Assembly: GCA_020851635.1 (NCBI GenBank)
Contig: JADZCJ010000140.1
Coordinates: forward strand, 213,493-277,492
Length of the DNA: 64,000 nt
Reading direction: 5' to 3'
From: Anaerolineae bacterium
Lineage (GTDB): Bacteria > Chloroflexota > Anaerolineae > UBA4142 > SHND01
The notes beneath the pieces were generated by a model. The model had not been told where the DNA came from. It saw only the letters and a list, made by a program, of their open reading frames with translations, and searched no databases. Made by a program: the position numbers and the translations under genes. Shown here piece after piece: positions 8,681-16,250 of this stretch. Each line of letters opens with the position of its first letter. The first letter of the stretch is position 1.

Positions 8681-10006
8681 CTAGAGGTGGGGAGCGGGAA
8701 CAGAAACTTTTTGTTGACTTGCCACCCCGAGTCGCGTCGGCAGGGTCTCGTACATCACTATCGCCACAACCACCCCCGAGCTAAACGTTAGCACACCAAT
8801 TGCCGCGATGGCCACCGGAATGCCTGCGGCGTCCGCGATCACGCCCGCCAGCAGTGCGCCCACAGCATAACCCAGGTCACGCCATAAGCGATACACACCC
8901 ACGGACGTTGCACGCCAATCGGGATGTGCGACATCTGAAACCGCTGCGATGAGGGTTGGGTAGACCATGGCGGTGCCAATGCCCAGGAGGATGGCTCCGC
9001 CTGCGTACACCAGGAACGTCCCTCCTATCACAAACAACGCGATCCCAAGCGCCTGAACCCACATCCCCGCTACGATCAGCCACTTGCGTCCCCACCGATC
9101 ACTTAACGCGCCCGTGACGAGTTGACTGAGTCCCCAAACACCCGGGTAGAGTGCGGCGATGATGGCAACTTGCTCCAGGGGCAACCCCACTGCAGCAAGA
9201 TAGAGTGGAATCAACCCCCAGACCATGCCATCATTCAAATTATTCACCAGACCGGCTTGACTGGCAGCAAAGAGTGCACGGTCTTTCCAACTCGTTAGGA
9301 GAAAGATTTCTCTAAAGGAAGGCGATTTTGCGTTGGAGATTGGTTCAAGCGTAGACGCAGTTTGGACATTAGAGATTTGTGCTTCGCGCTGCGCAAATGG
9401 CTTCGTTTCGCGCACAAACACGACCGAGAGCATCAAACCAAACAACGCAAGGGCGAGACCGGGCAGAAACGGAACAGGGCGCAAGCCGTACGTCGCGGCG
9501 AGATATCCGGTGAGGAGCGCCATCAGTGCAACTGCGATATAGCCCGCAAATTCATTCAGTCCCATCGCAAAGCCGCGCTGCTTGGGGCCAACGAGATCAA
9601 TTTTCATAATCACCGTTGTGGACCAACAGAAGCCCTGATTGATGCCCAGCAGCACGTTGGCAAAGACAATCCATCCCCAACTCGGCGCAAACATGATGAG
9701 CAAAGGGACGGGCAAGCCGATCAGCCAACCTGCGACCAGGATGCGTTTGCGCCCGACCCGATCGGAAAATCTGCCCGCCAACAGGTTCGCCAATGCTTTG
9801 ACGATCCCGAAACTAACGAGGAATGAAAGAATAAACGCGCGCGACGCGATGCCAAAATCCGCTTCGGCGATCAAGGGGAGTACGGCGCGTTCCATGCCGA
9901 CCATTGCGCCGACGAATGCGTTGACGAGGACAAGCAGCGTGAACTGCCGCCAATTTTCGCGCAACCCAAGAACAAGAGGGGGCGCGGACGCTGCGCCATC
10001 ACTCAT
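8681..10006 (-). CDS. major facilitator superfamily transporter
   Basis: A 441-residue protein with about 12 hydrophobic segments. The MFS signature GRFSDRVGRKRI lies in the first half and its relaxed copy GALSDRWGRKWL in the second half. It starts within the end of the nucleoside phosphorylase gene (8-bp overlap), so the two are translationally coupled. An importer or exporter of a nucleoside-like or purine compound would fit the neighbour but is only inference. Confidence 0.88.
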   Translation of the reverse strand: MSDGAASAPPLVLGLRENWRQFTLLVLVNAFVGAMVGMERAVLPLIAEADFGIASRAFILSFLVSFGIVKALANLLAGRFSDRVGRKRILVAGWLIGLPVPLLIMFAPSWGWIVFANVLLGINQGFCWSTTVIMKIDLVGPKQRGFAMGLNEFAGYIAVALMALLTGYLAATYGLRPVPFLPGLALALFGLMLSVVFVRETKPFAQREAQISNVQTASTLEPISNAKSPSFREIFLLTSWKDRALFAASQAGLVNNLNDGMVWGLIPLYLAAVGLPLEQVAIIAALYPGVWGLSQLVTGALSDRWGRKWLIVAGMWVQALGIALFVIGGTFLVYAGGAILLGIGTAMVYPTLIAAVSDVAHPDWRATSVGVYRLWRDLGYAVGALLAGVIADAAGIPVAIAAIGVLTFSSGVVVAIVMYETLPTRLGVASQQKVSVPAPHL

Positions 10007-10793
10007 TTTGAGTCATCTTCCACCGTTTTGCTGTCACCCCGATGACCGCGAGTGCATCATGGGTACCCTGATCTGGGCCCTTTTCAAAATCGCCCTCAAT
10101 CTGTGCCAGCTGGTTGGTGATGTGGGCAAAGCAAATCACCTCTTTTGCATTGACCTTTGCAAAGGCATACAACGCCGCGGCTTCCATTTCAACCCCGAGG
10201 ATTCCTTCGCCACGAGCATATTCAATGGCAGCTGGCGTTTCCCGAAAGGGAGCATCGGTTGTCCAGGTAGCGCCGTACAGTACCGGGACGGATGCTCCAT
10301 GAAACGTCCCTTCCTGGCATTTGAGCAGCTTGGGGTTGATGTAACTATACGGTGCGGGCGGCAAATAATGATAGCTGGTGCCCTCATCGCGCAGCGCCCG
10401 CTCGATCAACACAAAATACGGCGGTTGTCCCATCGGTACAATCTGTCCGGCGGATGTCATGCTGAGGAGCAACTTGCAGCCGCATACGAATAACTCCTCT
10501 GCGACCAGCACAGCAAAGGATGCGCCGACGACGTGCGGGATGATACCGTATTCAATCTCGTCACGAGTGAACGTGTAGAGTTTGGTGTGGTAGCACGCCC
10601 AGGATGGATGAACCTCCGCCTGCCCCGTCCGGACTAAATAGTCTGCGATATCGCCATCCGGATCGAGAATGCAGATCGAAGGGATATCTCCTTCACCGAG
10701 GGACTTTTGCCGACGCGCTTCGCGCAGCAAGTTTTCTGCCGTAAAAACCGATGCCACATCATAAAACTTGTTTCCCAGGATAGGGGGTTGCAT
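9999..10793 (-). CDS. nucleoside phosphorylase (PNP/UDP family)
   Basis: The 264-residue protein contains LLLSMTSAGQIV, the phosphate- and base-site strand, and GVEMEAAALYAFA, the universal PNP/UDP family motif in which Glu contacts the ribose. It carries out phosphorolysis of a purine or uridine nucleoside to base and ribose-1-phosphate. The N-terminal half (DIADYLVRTGQAEVHPSW) is divergent, so base specificity is uncertain. It overlaps the MFS transporter gene. Confidence 0.8.
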   Translation of the reverse strand: MQPPILGNKFYDVASVFTAENLLREARRQKSLGEGDIPSICILDPDGDIADYLVRTGQAEVHPSWACYHTKLYTFTRDEIEYGIIPHVVGASFAVLVAEELFVCGCKLLLSMTSAGQIVPMGQPPYFVLIERALRDEGTSYHYLPPAPYSYINPKLLKCQEGTFHGASVPVLYGATWTTDAPFRETPAAIEYARGEGILGVEMEAAALYAFAKVNAKEVICFAHITNQLAQIEGDFEKGPDQGTHDALAVIGVTAKRWKMTQNE

Positions 10794-10871
10794 CCAGGAC
10801 TCCTGTAATCACGTTTCCACTCTGTCGGCTCGAGAACCAACTCGACTTTCGGTGCAAATGGAATGTTCGGT

Positions 10872-12260
10872 TCAGGCGTCGTCGCGGATGATGGGATAGC
10901 CTGCCTTTTCCCATGCGCTAAAGCCGCCGTCTAATAACTTCACGTTTTGATAACCCCGTTGCTCCAATACAGAAATTGCTACCGTCGAGCGGGCGGTGTG
11001 ACCGCAGTGAACGATAAGTGGTTCCTCTTTTGGAAAAGACAATTCCGCAGTTCGCAACCGCCCCCCTTCGGTATGGGTAGCGCCTGGCAAATGCCCTGCA
11101 CGCCATTCTGCGTCCTGCCGCACATCCAAAACGGCGAGCCCGTCATTCATTTCCCGGGCACGTACAAGTTCTTGAACGGACATCACGGGCACATGCGTAA
11201 TAGGCAAGTCTGCCTTTGCCCACGCTCTCATCCCGCCGTCCAGATAGCCACGCAAATCGTCATAGCCGATACGCAGCAACTGGCGCACGGCTTGCTCACG
11301 GGTCGAGGGATCGTCGGCAATCAAAATGAGCGGCGCATTAAAAGGAATTACCCAGCCCGCCCAGGAAATTAACGGTGTATCGACCGGAATCCCATACGCG
11401 TTGGGAATGTGTCCCTGCGTGAATTGGAGCGGTGAACGCGCATCCACGATGGCGACGCCGTGACTCCTTTGCGCATGCACATCATGGGCACGCAGGGGCG
11501 ACAAAAGGGGAATGCCGTGCAGGACGTTGGTACGGAGTTGATTCACCGCGCGCAAGTAGGCAAAATAAGTGGGATAGGAGGGTAAATCGTTCAGCGCCCG
11601 GTTCAGAAATTCCTGTTCAGTACGTGCTTGCACCAGAGGATTGCCTTTGCGTTCATTCCCCATGGTTGTTACGCGCTCCCCACTCGCTGACGCGTTGCAA
11701 AACGAGCCCGCCCCATGCGTGGGATAGACGGCAACCTCATCCGGCAAGTGCAGCAGTTTGTCGTGAATGGTGTGGTACAGCAGGTGTGTTAGTGGTTCGG
11801 TCAAGTGATGCCCAAAGAGATCAGTACGCGCCGCCCCGCCCACGATCAGCGCGCCGCCCGTAAAAATCGCCGAAGGTGTCGGGCGTCCTGCTTCTGTCAG
11901 GGTAAAACTAATGTGTTCGGGTGTATGCCCCGGCGTTGCGACCACTCCGAGAGTGAGATCGCCCAAATGAATCGCGTCCCCTTCTCGGAGTGGTAGATAA
12001 CCAAACGCGAGTTGTGCCTCGGCGCTTGCGCCGATCTTGACACCCGACTGTTCTGCCAGCTCTCGCAGGCCTGAGACAAAATCGGCGTGGAGATGGGTTT
12101 CGAGCGCGTGAGTCAATTGCAGACCCAACCCGTGCGCGACCTGGATATAGCGATCTACATCGCGCTCCGGATCGATCACGACAGCACGCCCGGTGATTTC
12201 CGACGCAACGAGATAAGAGGAATTTCCGAGACCCTCGTCCACAAAGGGTTTGATGATCAT
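10872..12260 (-). CDS. metallo-beta-lactamase-fold sulfur dioxygenase with two rhodanese domains
   Basis: Residues 1-230 are an MBL-fold domain of the ETHE1/persulfide dioxygenase type: THLHADF supplies His56, His58 and Asp60, and GHTPEHISF another metal His. Two rhodanese domains follow. The first (IVDARSPLQFTQGHIPNAYG) has no active-site Cys (LILIADDPS). The second (VLDVRQDAEWRAGHLPGA) has the Cys in EPLIVHCGHTARS. Such fusions oxidise glutathione persulfide or related persulfides and handle sulfane sulfur. It lies 19 bp downstream of an ArsR-rhodanese gene and is surely in its operon. Confidence 0.88.
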   Translation of the reverse strand: MIIKPFVDEGLGNSSYLVASEITGRAVVIDPERDVDRYIQVAHGLGLQLTHALETHLHADFVSGLRELAEQSGVKIGASAEAQLAFGYLPLREGDAIHLGDLTLGVVATPGHTPEHISFTLTEAGRPTPSAIFTGGALIVGGAARTDLFGHHLTEPLTHLLYHTIHDKLLHLPDEVAVYPTHGAGSFCNASASGERVTTMGNERKGNPLVQARTEQEFLNRALNDLPSYPTYFAYLRAVNQLRTNVLHGIPLLSPLRAHDVHAQRSHGVAIVDARSPLQFTQGHIPNAYGIPVDTPLISWAGWVIPFNAPLILIADDPSTREQAVRQLLRIGYDDLRGYLDGGMRAWAKADLPITHVPVMSVQELVRAREMNDGLAVLDVRQDAEWRAGHLPGATHTEGGRLRTAELSFPKEEPLIVHCGHTARSTVAISVLEQRGYQNVKLLDGGFSAWEKAGYPIIRDDA

Positions 12261-12279
12261 TGGGTATGACCTCTCTCGA

Positions 12280-12942
12280 TCACGCTTCTAATGGCAAACC
12301 TGCCAATTGCCATTCCGCGACGCCTTCCTCTAAACGCGCGACCTTCCACCCGAGCGCGGCGAGGCGTTCTAATGCCTGGTCCGCATATACGCAAAAAGGT
12401 CCCCGGCAGTAGGCGACAATCGTTTTGCGCTTGGGCAACTCATTCAGGCGCTCTTCCAGTTCATCGAGCGGAATGGAGACGGCGTCGGGAAGATGTGCCG
12501 CCTTGTACTCGACGGTGGGACGAACATCGAGCAAGACAATTTTCTGTGTGCGGATCCGCGCGCGCAGCTCATCGGCAGAAATGGTTTCAAATGCATGACG
12601 CCGGTTGCGATACGCATCCAATGTATGTTCTACCTCCGCGAGCTGTTGCGCTGCGACGCAGCGCAATTCCAACCACAGGCGCGCCACGGCAGGGTCCGCC
12701 AAGTAATAGCGGATGTACACTCCCTCCCGTTCGTCCAGGACGAGCCGCGCCTGCTTGAGCCGCTGCAAGTGCTGTGAGGTGTTGGCAATGCTGAGATTGG
12801 CTTCGCGCGCGAGTTCCTCCACCGTGCGCGGCGCCTGCACCAAAAGATCAAGCAGTTCGAGCCGATGCGGATTTGACATGGCATTCGCCACGCGCGCAAA
12901 GAGGTTGTAGAGCTCTTGTTTGAGGTGTCGTTTATCTTTCAT
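12280..12942 (-). CDS. ArsR-family repressor fused to rhodanese domain
   Basis: The N-terminal 95 residues are a winged-helix ArsR domain (MSNPHRLELLDLLVQAPRTVEELAREANLSIANTSQHLQRLK). The C-terminal 100 residues are a rhodanese domain with LLDVRPTVEYKAAHLPDAVSIPL and the active Cys in TIVAYCRGPFCVYA. No metal-binding Cys is seen in the DNA-recognition helix, so a sulfur or persulfide signal sensed through the rhodanese is more likely than a metal. It precedes the persulfide dioxygenase-like gene. A perfect 17-bp palindrome sits 10 bp upstream of the start and is the likely auto-operator. Confidence 0.9.
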   Translation of the reverse strand: MKDKRHLKQELYNLFARVANAMSNPHRLELLDLLVQAPRTVEELAREANLSIANTSQHLQRLKQARLVLDEREGVYIRYYLADPAVARLWLELRCVAAQQLAEVEHTLDAYRNRRHAFETISADELRARIRTQKIVLLDVRPTVEYKAAHLPDAVSIPLDELEERLNELPKRKTIVAYCRGPFCVYADQALERLAALGWKVARLEEGVAEWQLAGLPLEA

Positions 12943-12951
12943 GAAAGGATG

Positions 12952-12993
12952 ATTGGTTTAATATTCAATAGAATACTTGAATATTAAACCAAT
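12952..12993. promoter_or_regulatory. perfect 17-bp inverted repeat, likely ArsR-type operator
   Basis: ATTGGTTTAATATTCAA (12952-12968) is matched exactly by its reverse complement at 12977-12993 around the 8-bp centre TAGAATAC. It is far more AT-rich than its surroundings and lies immediately upstream of the ArsR-rhodanese gene starting at 12942. Confidence 0.8.
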
Positions 12994-13143
12994 ACATGCC
13001 CCGGCGTCAAGTGCCGGACCTGCCGTTTTTATCCCGAACGACAAGGTGCGCGAAGATGCATTCCCATATAAGCGTTCGTGCACATCGTATTCGCGGGAGG
13101 CAGAAAAACAAGTCAAGATTCGATGCGCTTCCGGTGAATCGGT

Positions 13144-14544
13144 TTATGAACCTGGCGCGCGCGGCAGCAGCACGGTGAACGTCGAACTTTTTCCTTCGAC
13201 ACTGCGCGCTTGAATCTCGCCCCCGTGTGTTTGGGCAATCTTGCACGCAATCGCAAGCCCTAACCCTGCACCGCCGGTGGAGCGCGAGGCGTCGGCGCGA
13301 TAAAAACGATCAAAGATGTGCGGCAAGTCTTGCCTAGGAATTCCGCGTCCGGTATCCTGCACGAGAATGCGTACTGTTTTTCCATCTGAATGTGCGTTGA
13401 CCGTAACGCCGCCGCGTTCGGTATATTTAATTGCGTTCTCAACCAAATTAACGAACAACCGAACCAACTCGTCACTGTCCCCGTTCACAACGAGTTCGGG
13501 TGCAACATTGCATGCAAGCGTCAAATCCTTTGCCTGCGCCAACATTCTCAACGACTCACAAACATCGGAAAGCAGCAAGGATATATCTACGGGTTCGGAT
13601 ACAACACTGGCATGCCCATCGCTGCGCGCGAGCTGCAACAGATGTTCGGTCAAGATGTTGAGCCGTTTTGTTTCAAATTCGAGATCGTCGAGCGCGTGCT
13701 CATACTCTTGCGTGTTGCGCGGTTGGTCGCGCGTCACATCGAGAATTGCTTGCATCGCGGCAAGAGGCGTACGCAGATCATGGGATGCATCGGCGACAAA
13801 TCTTCTTTCCCGCTGTAACGAATCATCCAAACGCTCTAACATCAAATCGAGCGTCGCGGCAAGACGACCGACCTCATCATCCGTTGTGGGGAGATTCAAA
13901 CGCGCGGACAGATTTTGCGCCGAGATGTTGCGCGCGGTTCGTGTCATTTGATCAATTGGTGCAAGCGCGCGCGCCGCCAGAAAATATCCACCGCCTGCCG
14001 CCAACGCAATCAATGCGACGCCGCCAAAGAGCAGCGCGCGCAATAACTGATTAAGCGTTTCTTGAACGCTCGCTAAACTCTTCGCGACTTGGATGATCCC
14101 AACCCGTTGTCCTTCCTCTATAATTGGCGCGCTGTAGAGGCGAATCGAATTGTTATTGCTAGCGTCCGCGAACGTCGCAAAAAGGGATTCGTCACGCTGA
14201 GGGAGGGAGATGGTTTCAGGTGGAATCGGCACATCGCGGTAATTTCCAAAACCGCCGATCAAAATCCCCTTTGTGCTGAGAATGCGAATCGTCAAATCGC
14301 GCGCACGCAAGCTAGCCGCGGGAGAATTTTCGGGAAGCGAATCTGTAAAATTGATGCGCCCATCTTCATAATTGATGGCAGCAATGGCTTGGGTTGCGCT
14401 CAGGCGCAGCGAATCATCAATTGCCGCTGCTAAATCGCGCGCGAGACTGAAATAGACAAATACCCCAAAGGCGATTAATGCCCCCAACACGAGCAGTGCC
14501 ACCCACAAGGCGAAACGGAAGCGCAAGGTCTTAATTCGCTTCAT
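13144..14544 (-). CDS. sensor histidine kinase, OmpR-partner type
   Basis: The 466-residue protein has two membrane helices flanking a sensor domain (about residues 15-185), a HAMP linker (RALAPIDQMTRTARNISAQNL), an H-box ADASHDLRTPLAAMQ, an N-box NLVENAIKYTERGG, and the ATP lid DTGRGIPRQDLPHIFDRFYR with GGAGLGLAI. All kinase motifs are intact. Its first bases overlap the end of the response regulator gene by 14 bp. The signal is unknown; the linked acidic secreted protein suggests a cation or envelope stimulus. Confidence 0.93.
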   Translation of the reverse strand: MKRIKTLRFRFALWVALLVLGALIAFGVFVYFSLARDLAAAIDDSLRLSATQAIAAINYEDGRINFTDSLPENSPAASLRARDLTIRILSTKGILIGGFGNYRDVPIPPETISLPQRDESLFATFADASNNNSIRLYSAPIIEEGQRVGIIQVAKSLASVQETLNQLLRALLFGGVALIALAAGGGYFLAARALAPIDQMTRTARNISAQNLSARLNLPTTDDEVGRLAATLDLMLERLDDSLQRERRFVADASHDLRTPLAAMQAILDVTRDQPRNTQEYEHALDDLEFETKRLNILTEHLLQLARSDGHASVVSEPVDISLLLSDVCESLRMLAQAKDLTLACNVAPELVVNGDSDELVRLFVNLVENAIKYTERGGVTVNAHSDGKTVRILVQDTGRGIPRQDLPHIFDRFYRADASRSTGGAGLGLAIACKIAQTHGGEIQARSVEGKSSTFTVLLPRAPGS

Positions 14545-15220
14545 CTTGGTCCGCCGATATGCTGTATCCCGCGCCGCGCACGGTGCGAATCAATTTGAGT
14601 TCGTACGCCTCATCGAGTTTGCGGCGTAAATTTCGAACATACACATCCACGACGTTGGAATCGTTATACGTTTCATAGTTCCACACATGTTCGGCGATCA
14701 CAGTTCGGCTCAACACCCGGCTTGGTTCGCGCATCAAACATTCCAGTACCGCAAATTCTTTGGGGGACAATTCAATCGGCTTGTCGCCGCGCACCACGCG
14801 ATGCGTACGCACATCAAGGGTTAAATCGCCCACCTGCAGGACCGTCATTTTTGGCACATCCCCTGCCCGTCGCGCCAAGGCGCGCAGCCGCGCGAGTAAT
14901 TCTTTGATGGCAAATGGTTTCACCAAGTAATCATCCGCGCCCGCGTCCAGTCCCGCGACGCGATCATCCACGCTGTCGCGCGCCGTTAGCATTAGAATCG
15001 GTGTGCGAACGTTTTTGGAACGCAGTTCACGACACACGGTCAAGCCATTGACTTGCGGTAGTAACACATCCAGCACGATTAAATCAAATTCTACGACTGC
15101 TGCCCAATCTAGCGCCTCGCGCCCTGTATAGGCAACGTCCACCGCATACCCCTGTTCTTCCAAACCGCGCTTGACATACGCGGAAATTCGATGTTCGTCT
15201 TCAACTAACAATACACGCAT
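14531..15220 (-). CDS. OmpR/PhoB-type response regulator
   Basis: The 229-residue protein has a receiver domain starting MRVLLVEDEHRI, with the phosphoacceptor Asp in DLIVLDVLLP and the Lys in DYLVKPF. A winged-helix DNA-binding domain follows (ELSPKEFAVLECLMREPSRVLSR...NVVDVYVRNLRRKLDEAYELKLIRTVRGAGYSI). A sequence element upstream of this gene is repeated upstream of the acidic-protein gene, pointing to autoregulation and a common regulon. Confidence 0.95.
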   Translation of the reverse strand: MRVLLVEDEHRISAYVKRGLEEQGYAVDVAYTGREALDWAAVVEFDLIVLDVLLPQVNGLTVCRELRSKNVRTPILMLTARDSVDDRVAGLDAGADDYLVKPFAIKELLARLRALARRAGDVPKMTVLQVGDLTLDVRTHRVVRGDKPIELSPKEFAVLECLMREPSRVLSRTVIAEHVWNYETYNDSNVVDVYVRNLRRKLDEAYELKLIRTVRGAGYSISADQDEAN

Positions 15221-15244
15221 ACAAGAATCGCTCCCATGCTCGGA

Positions 15245-15280
15245 AAGGAGTCTATCACAGCAAGATGAAGTTGGGATGAA
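15245..15280 (-). promoter_or_regulatory. shared promoter/operator element A, upstream of response regulator
   Basis: On the minus strand this reads AACTTCATCTTGC followed by TGTGATAGACTCCTTT, closely matching the element at 15765-15796. Two GATGAA/TTCATC hexamers (15264-15269 and 15275-15280) stand 11 bp apart, the spacing bound by OmpR/PhoB-type regulators. Confidence 0.55.
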
Positions 15281-15307
15281 AAAGAGCCGCCTGGAATCCC
15301 AGGCGGC
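15279..15307 (-). terminator. rho-independent terminator of the acidic-protein gene
   Basis: On the minus strand GCCGCCTGG-GATT-CCAGGCGGC forms a 9-bp GC-rich stem followed by TCTTTTTC. It lies 28 bp past the stop of the gene at 15335-15718. Confidence 0.88.
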
Positions 15308-15334
15308 CCCGTTCGTTCCCTGTCTTTGATCGTT

Positions 15335-15718
15335 TTACTTTGATTGTGCCGGTGTCGTTTGCTCGGTTGCATCATCGTCCGCGGTTTCATTCTCCGCAGA
15401 GTCTGTCTCGGACGCCTCCTCAGACTGATCGTCGGGACCCGATTGATCCCCGCATTGCAATTCCACCTTGTCCGTATCGTTGTCCGCGCCGTCGTTTACT
15501 TCTTGATCATCGGGCGTGTCATTCGCGCACGGGTCTGAAGCTTGCGCGGCGGGGGCTTGTTGGTTGAGCGCTTTTGCGCCCGCGCGCGCTTGAACCTGCT
15601 GCGAAATCGCTGCGCTTGGACTGTCGGATGGTACCATCGCGAATGCCAGATTGAGCGGCAGCGCCATCCCAAAGACCGTCAATGCCAACGCGATCAAAAC
15701 TAGAATGTTTTTCTTCAT
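15335..15718 (-). CDS. secreted, highly acidic protein
   Basis: The 127-residue product has a signal peptide (MKKNILVLIALALTVFGMALPLNLAFA) and then a low-complexity mature part extremely rich in Asp, Glu, Gln and Thr (DQSEEASETDSAENETADDD). Two Cys (PCANDTP, LQCGDQ) could form a disulfide. The Asp-rich composition suggests divalent-cation binding in the envelope, but no family is recognised. It shares an upstream element with the two-component system just downstream and has its own terminator. Confidence 0.7.
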   Translation of the reverse strand: MKKNILVLIALALTVFGMALPLNLAFAMVPSDSPSAAISQQVQARAGAKALNQQAPAAQASDPCANDTPDDQEVNDGADNDTDKVELQCGDQSGPDDQSEEASETDSAENETADDDATEQTTPAQSK

Positions 15719-15764
15719 GCCTTCTCCTTGTCAAGAATCGTGCGGAGTTTGTTCTTGAATCTAC

Positions 15765-15796
15765 AAAGAGTGTAACGCGGCAAGATGAAGTTTGGG
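15765..15796 (-). promoter_or_regulatory. shared promoter/operator element B, upstream of acidic-protein gene
   Basis: The minus strand reads AACTTCATCTTGC then CGCGTTACACTCTTTG, matching element A at 15245-15280 in 13 consecutive bases and in most of the following 16. A second ATCTTGCC lies just upstream as a direct repeat. Confidence 0.55.
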
Positions 15797-15824
15797 CAAG
15801 ATTCAACATGAATGTTTCTTCATG

Positions 15825-15838
15825 TAGTGAATTCACTA
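15825..15838. repeat. short palindromes between YkvA-like gene and acidic-protein gene
   Basis: TAGTGAATTCACTA is a perfect 14-bp palindrome. Next to it CATGAA...TTCATG (15807-15824) forms another short hairpin. They lie just after the stop of the YkvA-like gene and upstream of element B. A weak terminator or a regulator site are both possible. Confidence 0.35.
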
Positions 15839-15854
15839 ATTATTCCTAGCTGTT

Positions 15855-16247
15855 TTAACGCTCGAGTCCGAAGAGAAAATGAATCATCAAGCCCGCCACG
15901 AGGAGCCAAATGAATACAATCAAAATCGCCGCGGCGCGATTAATGGGTTTGCCTTGCGCCATCACCGCACGCGCTCGGGCTTGACATTCGGCTAACACTT
16001 GGTCGGGAATCATTCGCACTGCGAGGGCAATGCCGAGCGGAATAATTACGAGATCGTCCAGGTATCCGAGAATTGGAATGAAATCAGGGATGAAGTCAAT
16101 CGGACTAAAGGCATAGCCAACCACGAGTGCGGTAAAAATTTTTGCATGCCATGGCACCCGCTTGTCACGATACGCGAGGTAAATCGCGTAGACTTGAGTC
16201 TTGAGTTCTCGAACACGCTGTTTCCATTCCCCAAGAAATTTCTTCAT
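15855..16247 (-). CDS. YkvA/DUF1232 membrane protein
   Basis: The 130-residue protein contains KIFTALVVGYAFSPIDFIPDFIPILGYLDDLVIIPLGIALAVRMIP, the DUF1232 core with its SPIDxIPDxIPxxGxLDD signature, and a C-terminal membrane helix (AAAILIVFIWLLVAGLMIHFLF). The family's function is unknown. It starts 3 bp after the stop of the CopC/CopD/cytochrome gene and is in the same transcript. Confidence 0.88.
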   Translation of the reverse strand: MKKFLGEWKQRVRELKTQVYAIYLAYRDKRVPWHAKIFTALVVGYAFSPIDFIPDFIPILGYLDDLVIIPLGIALAVRMIPDQVLAECQARARAVMAQGKPINRAAAILIVFIWLLVAGLMIHFLFGLER

Positions 16248-16250
16248 ATC

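Noticed and set aside
9639..10493. 284-codon plus-strand open frame
   Set aside because: Runs antisense across the MFS/nucleoside phosphorylase junction and has no domain pattern.
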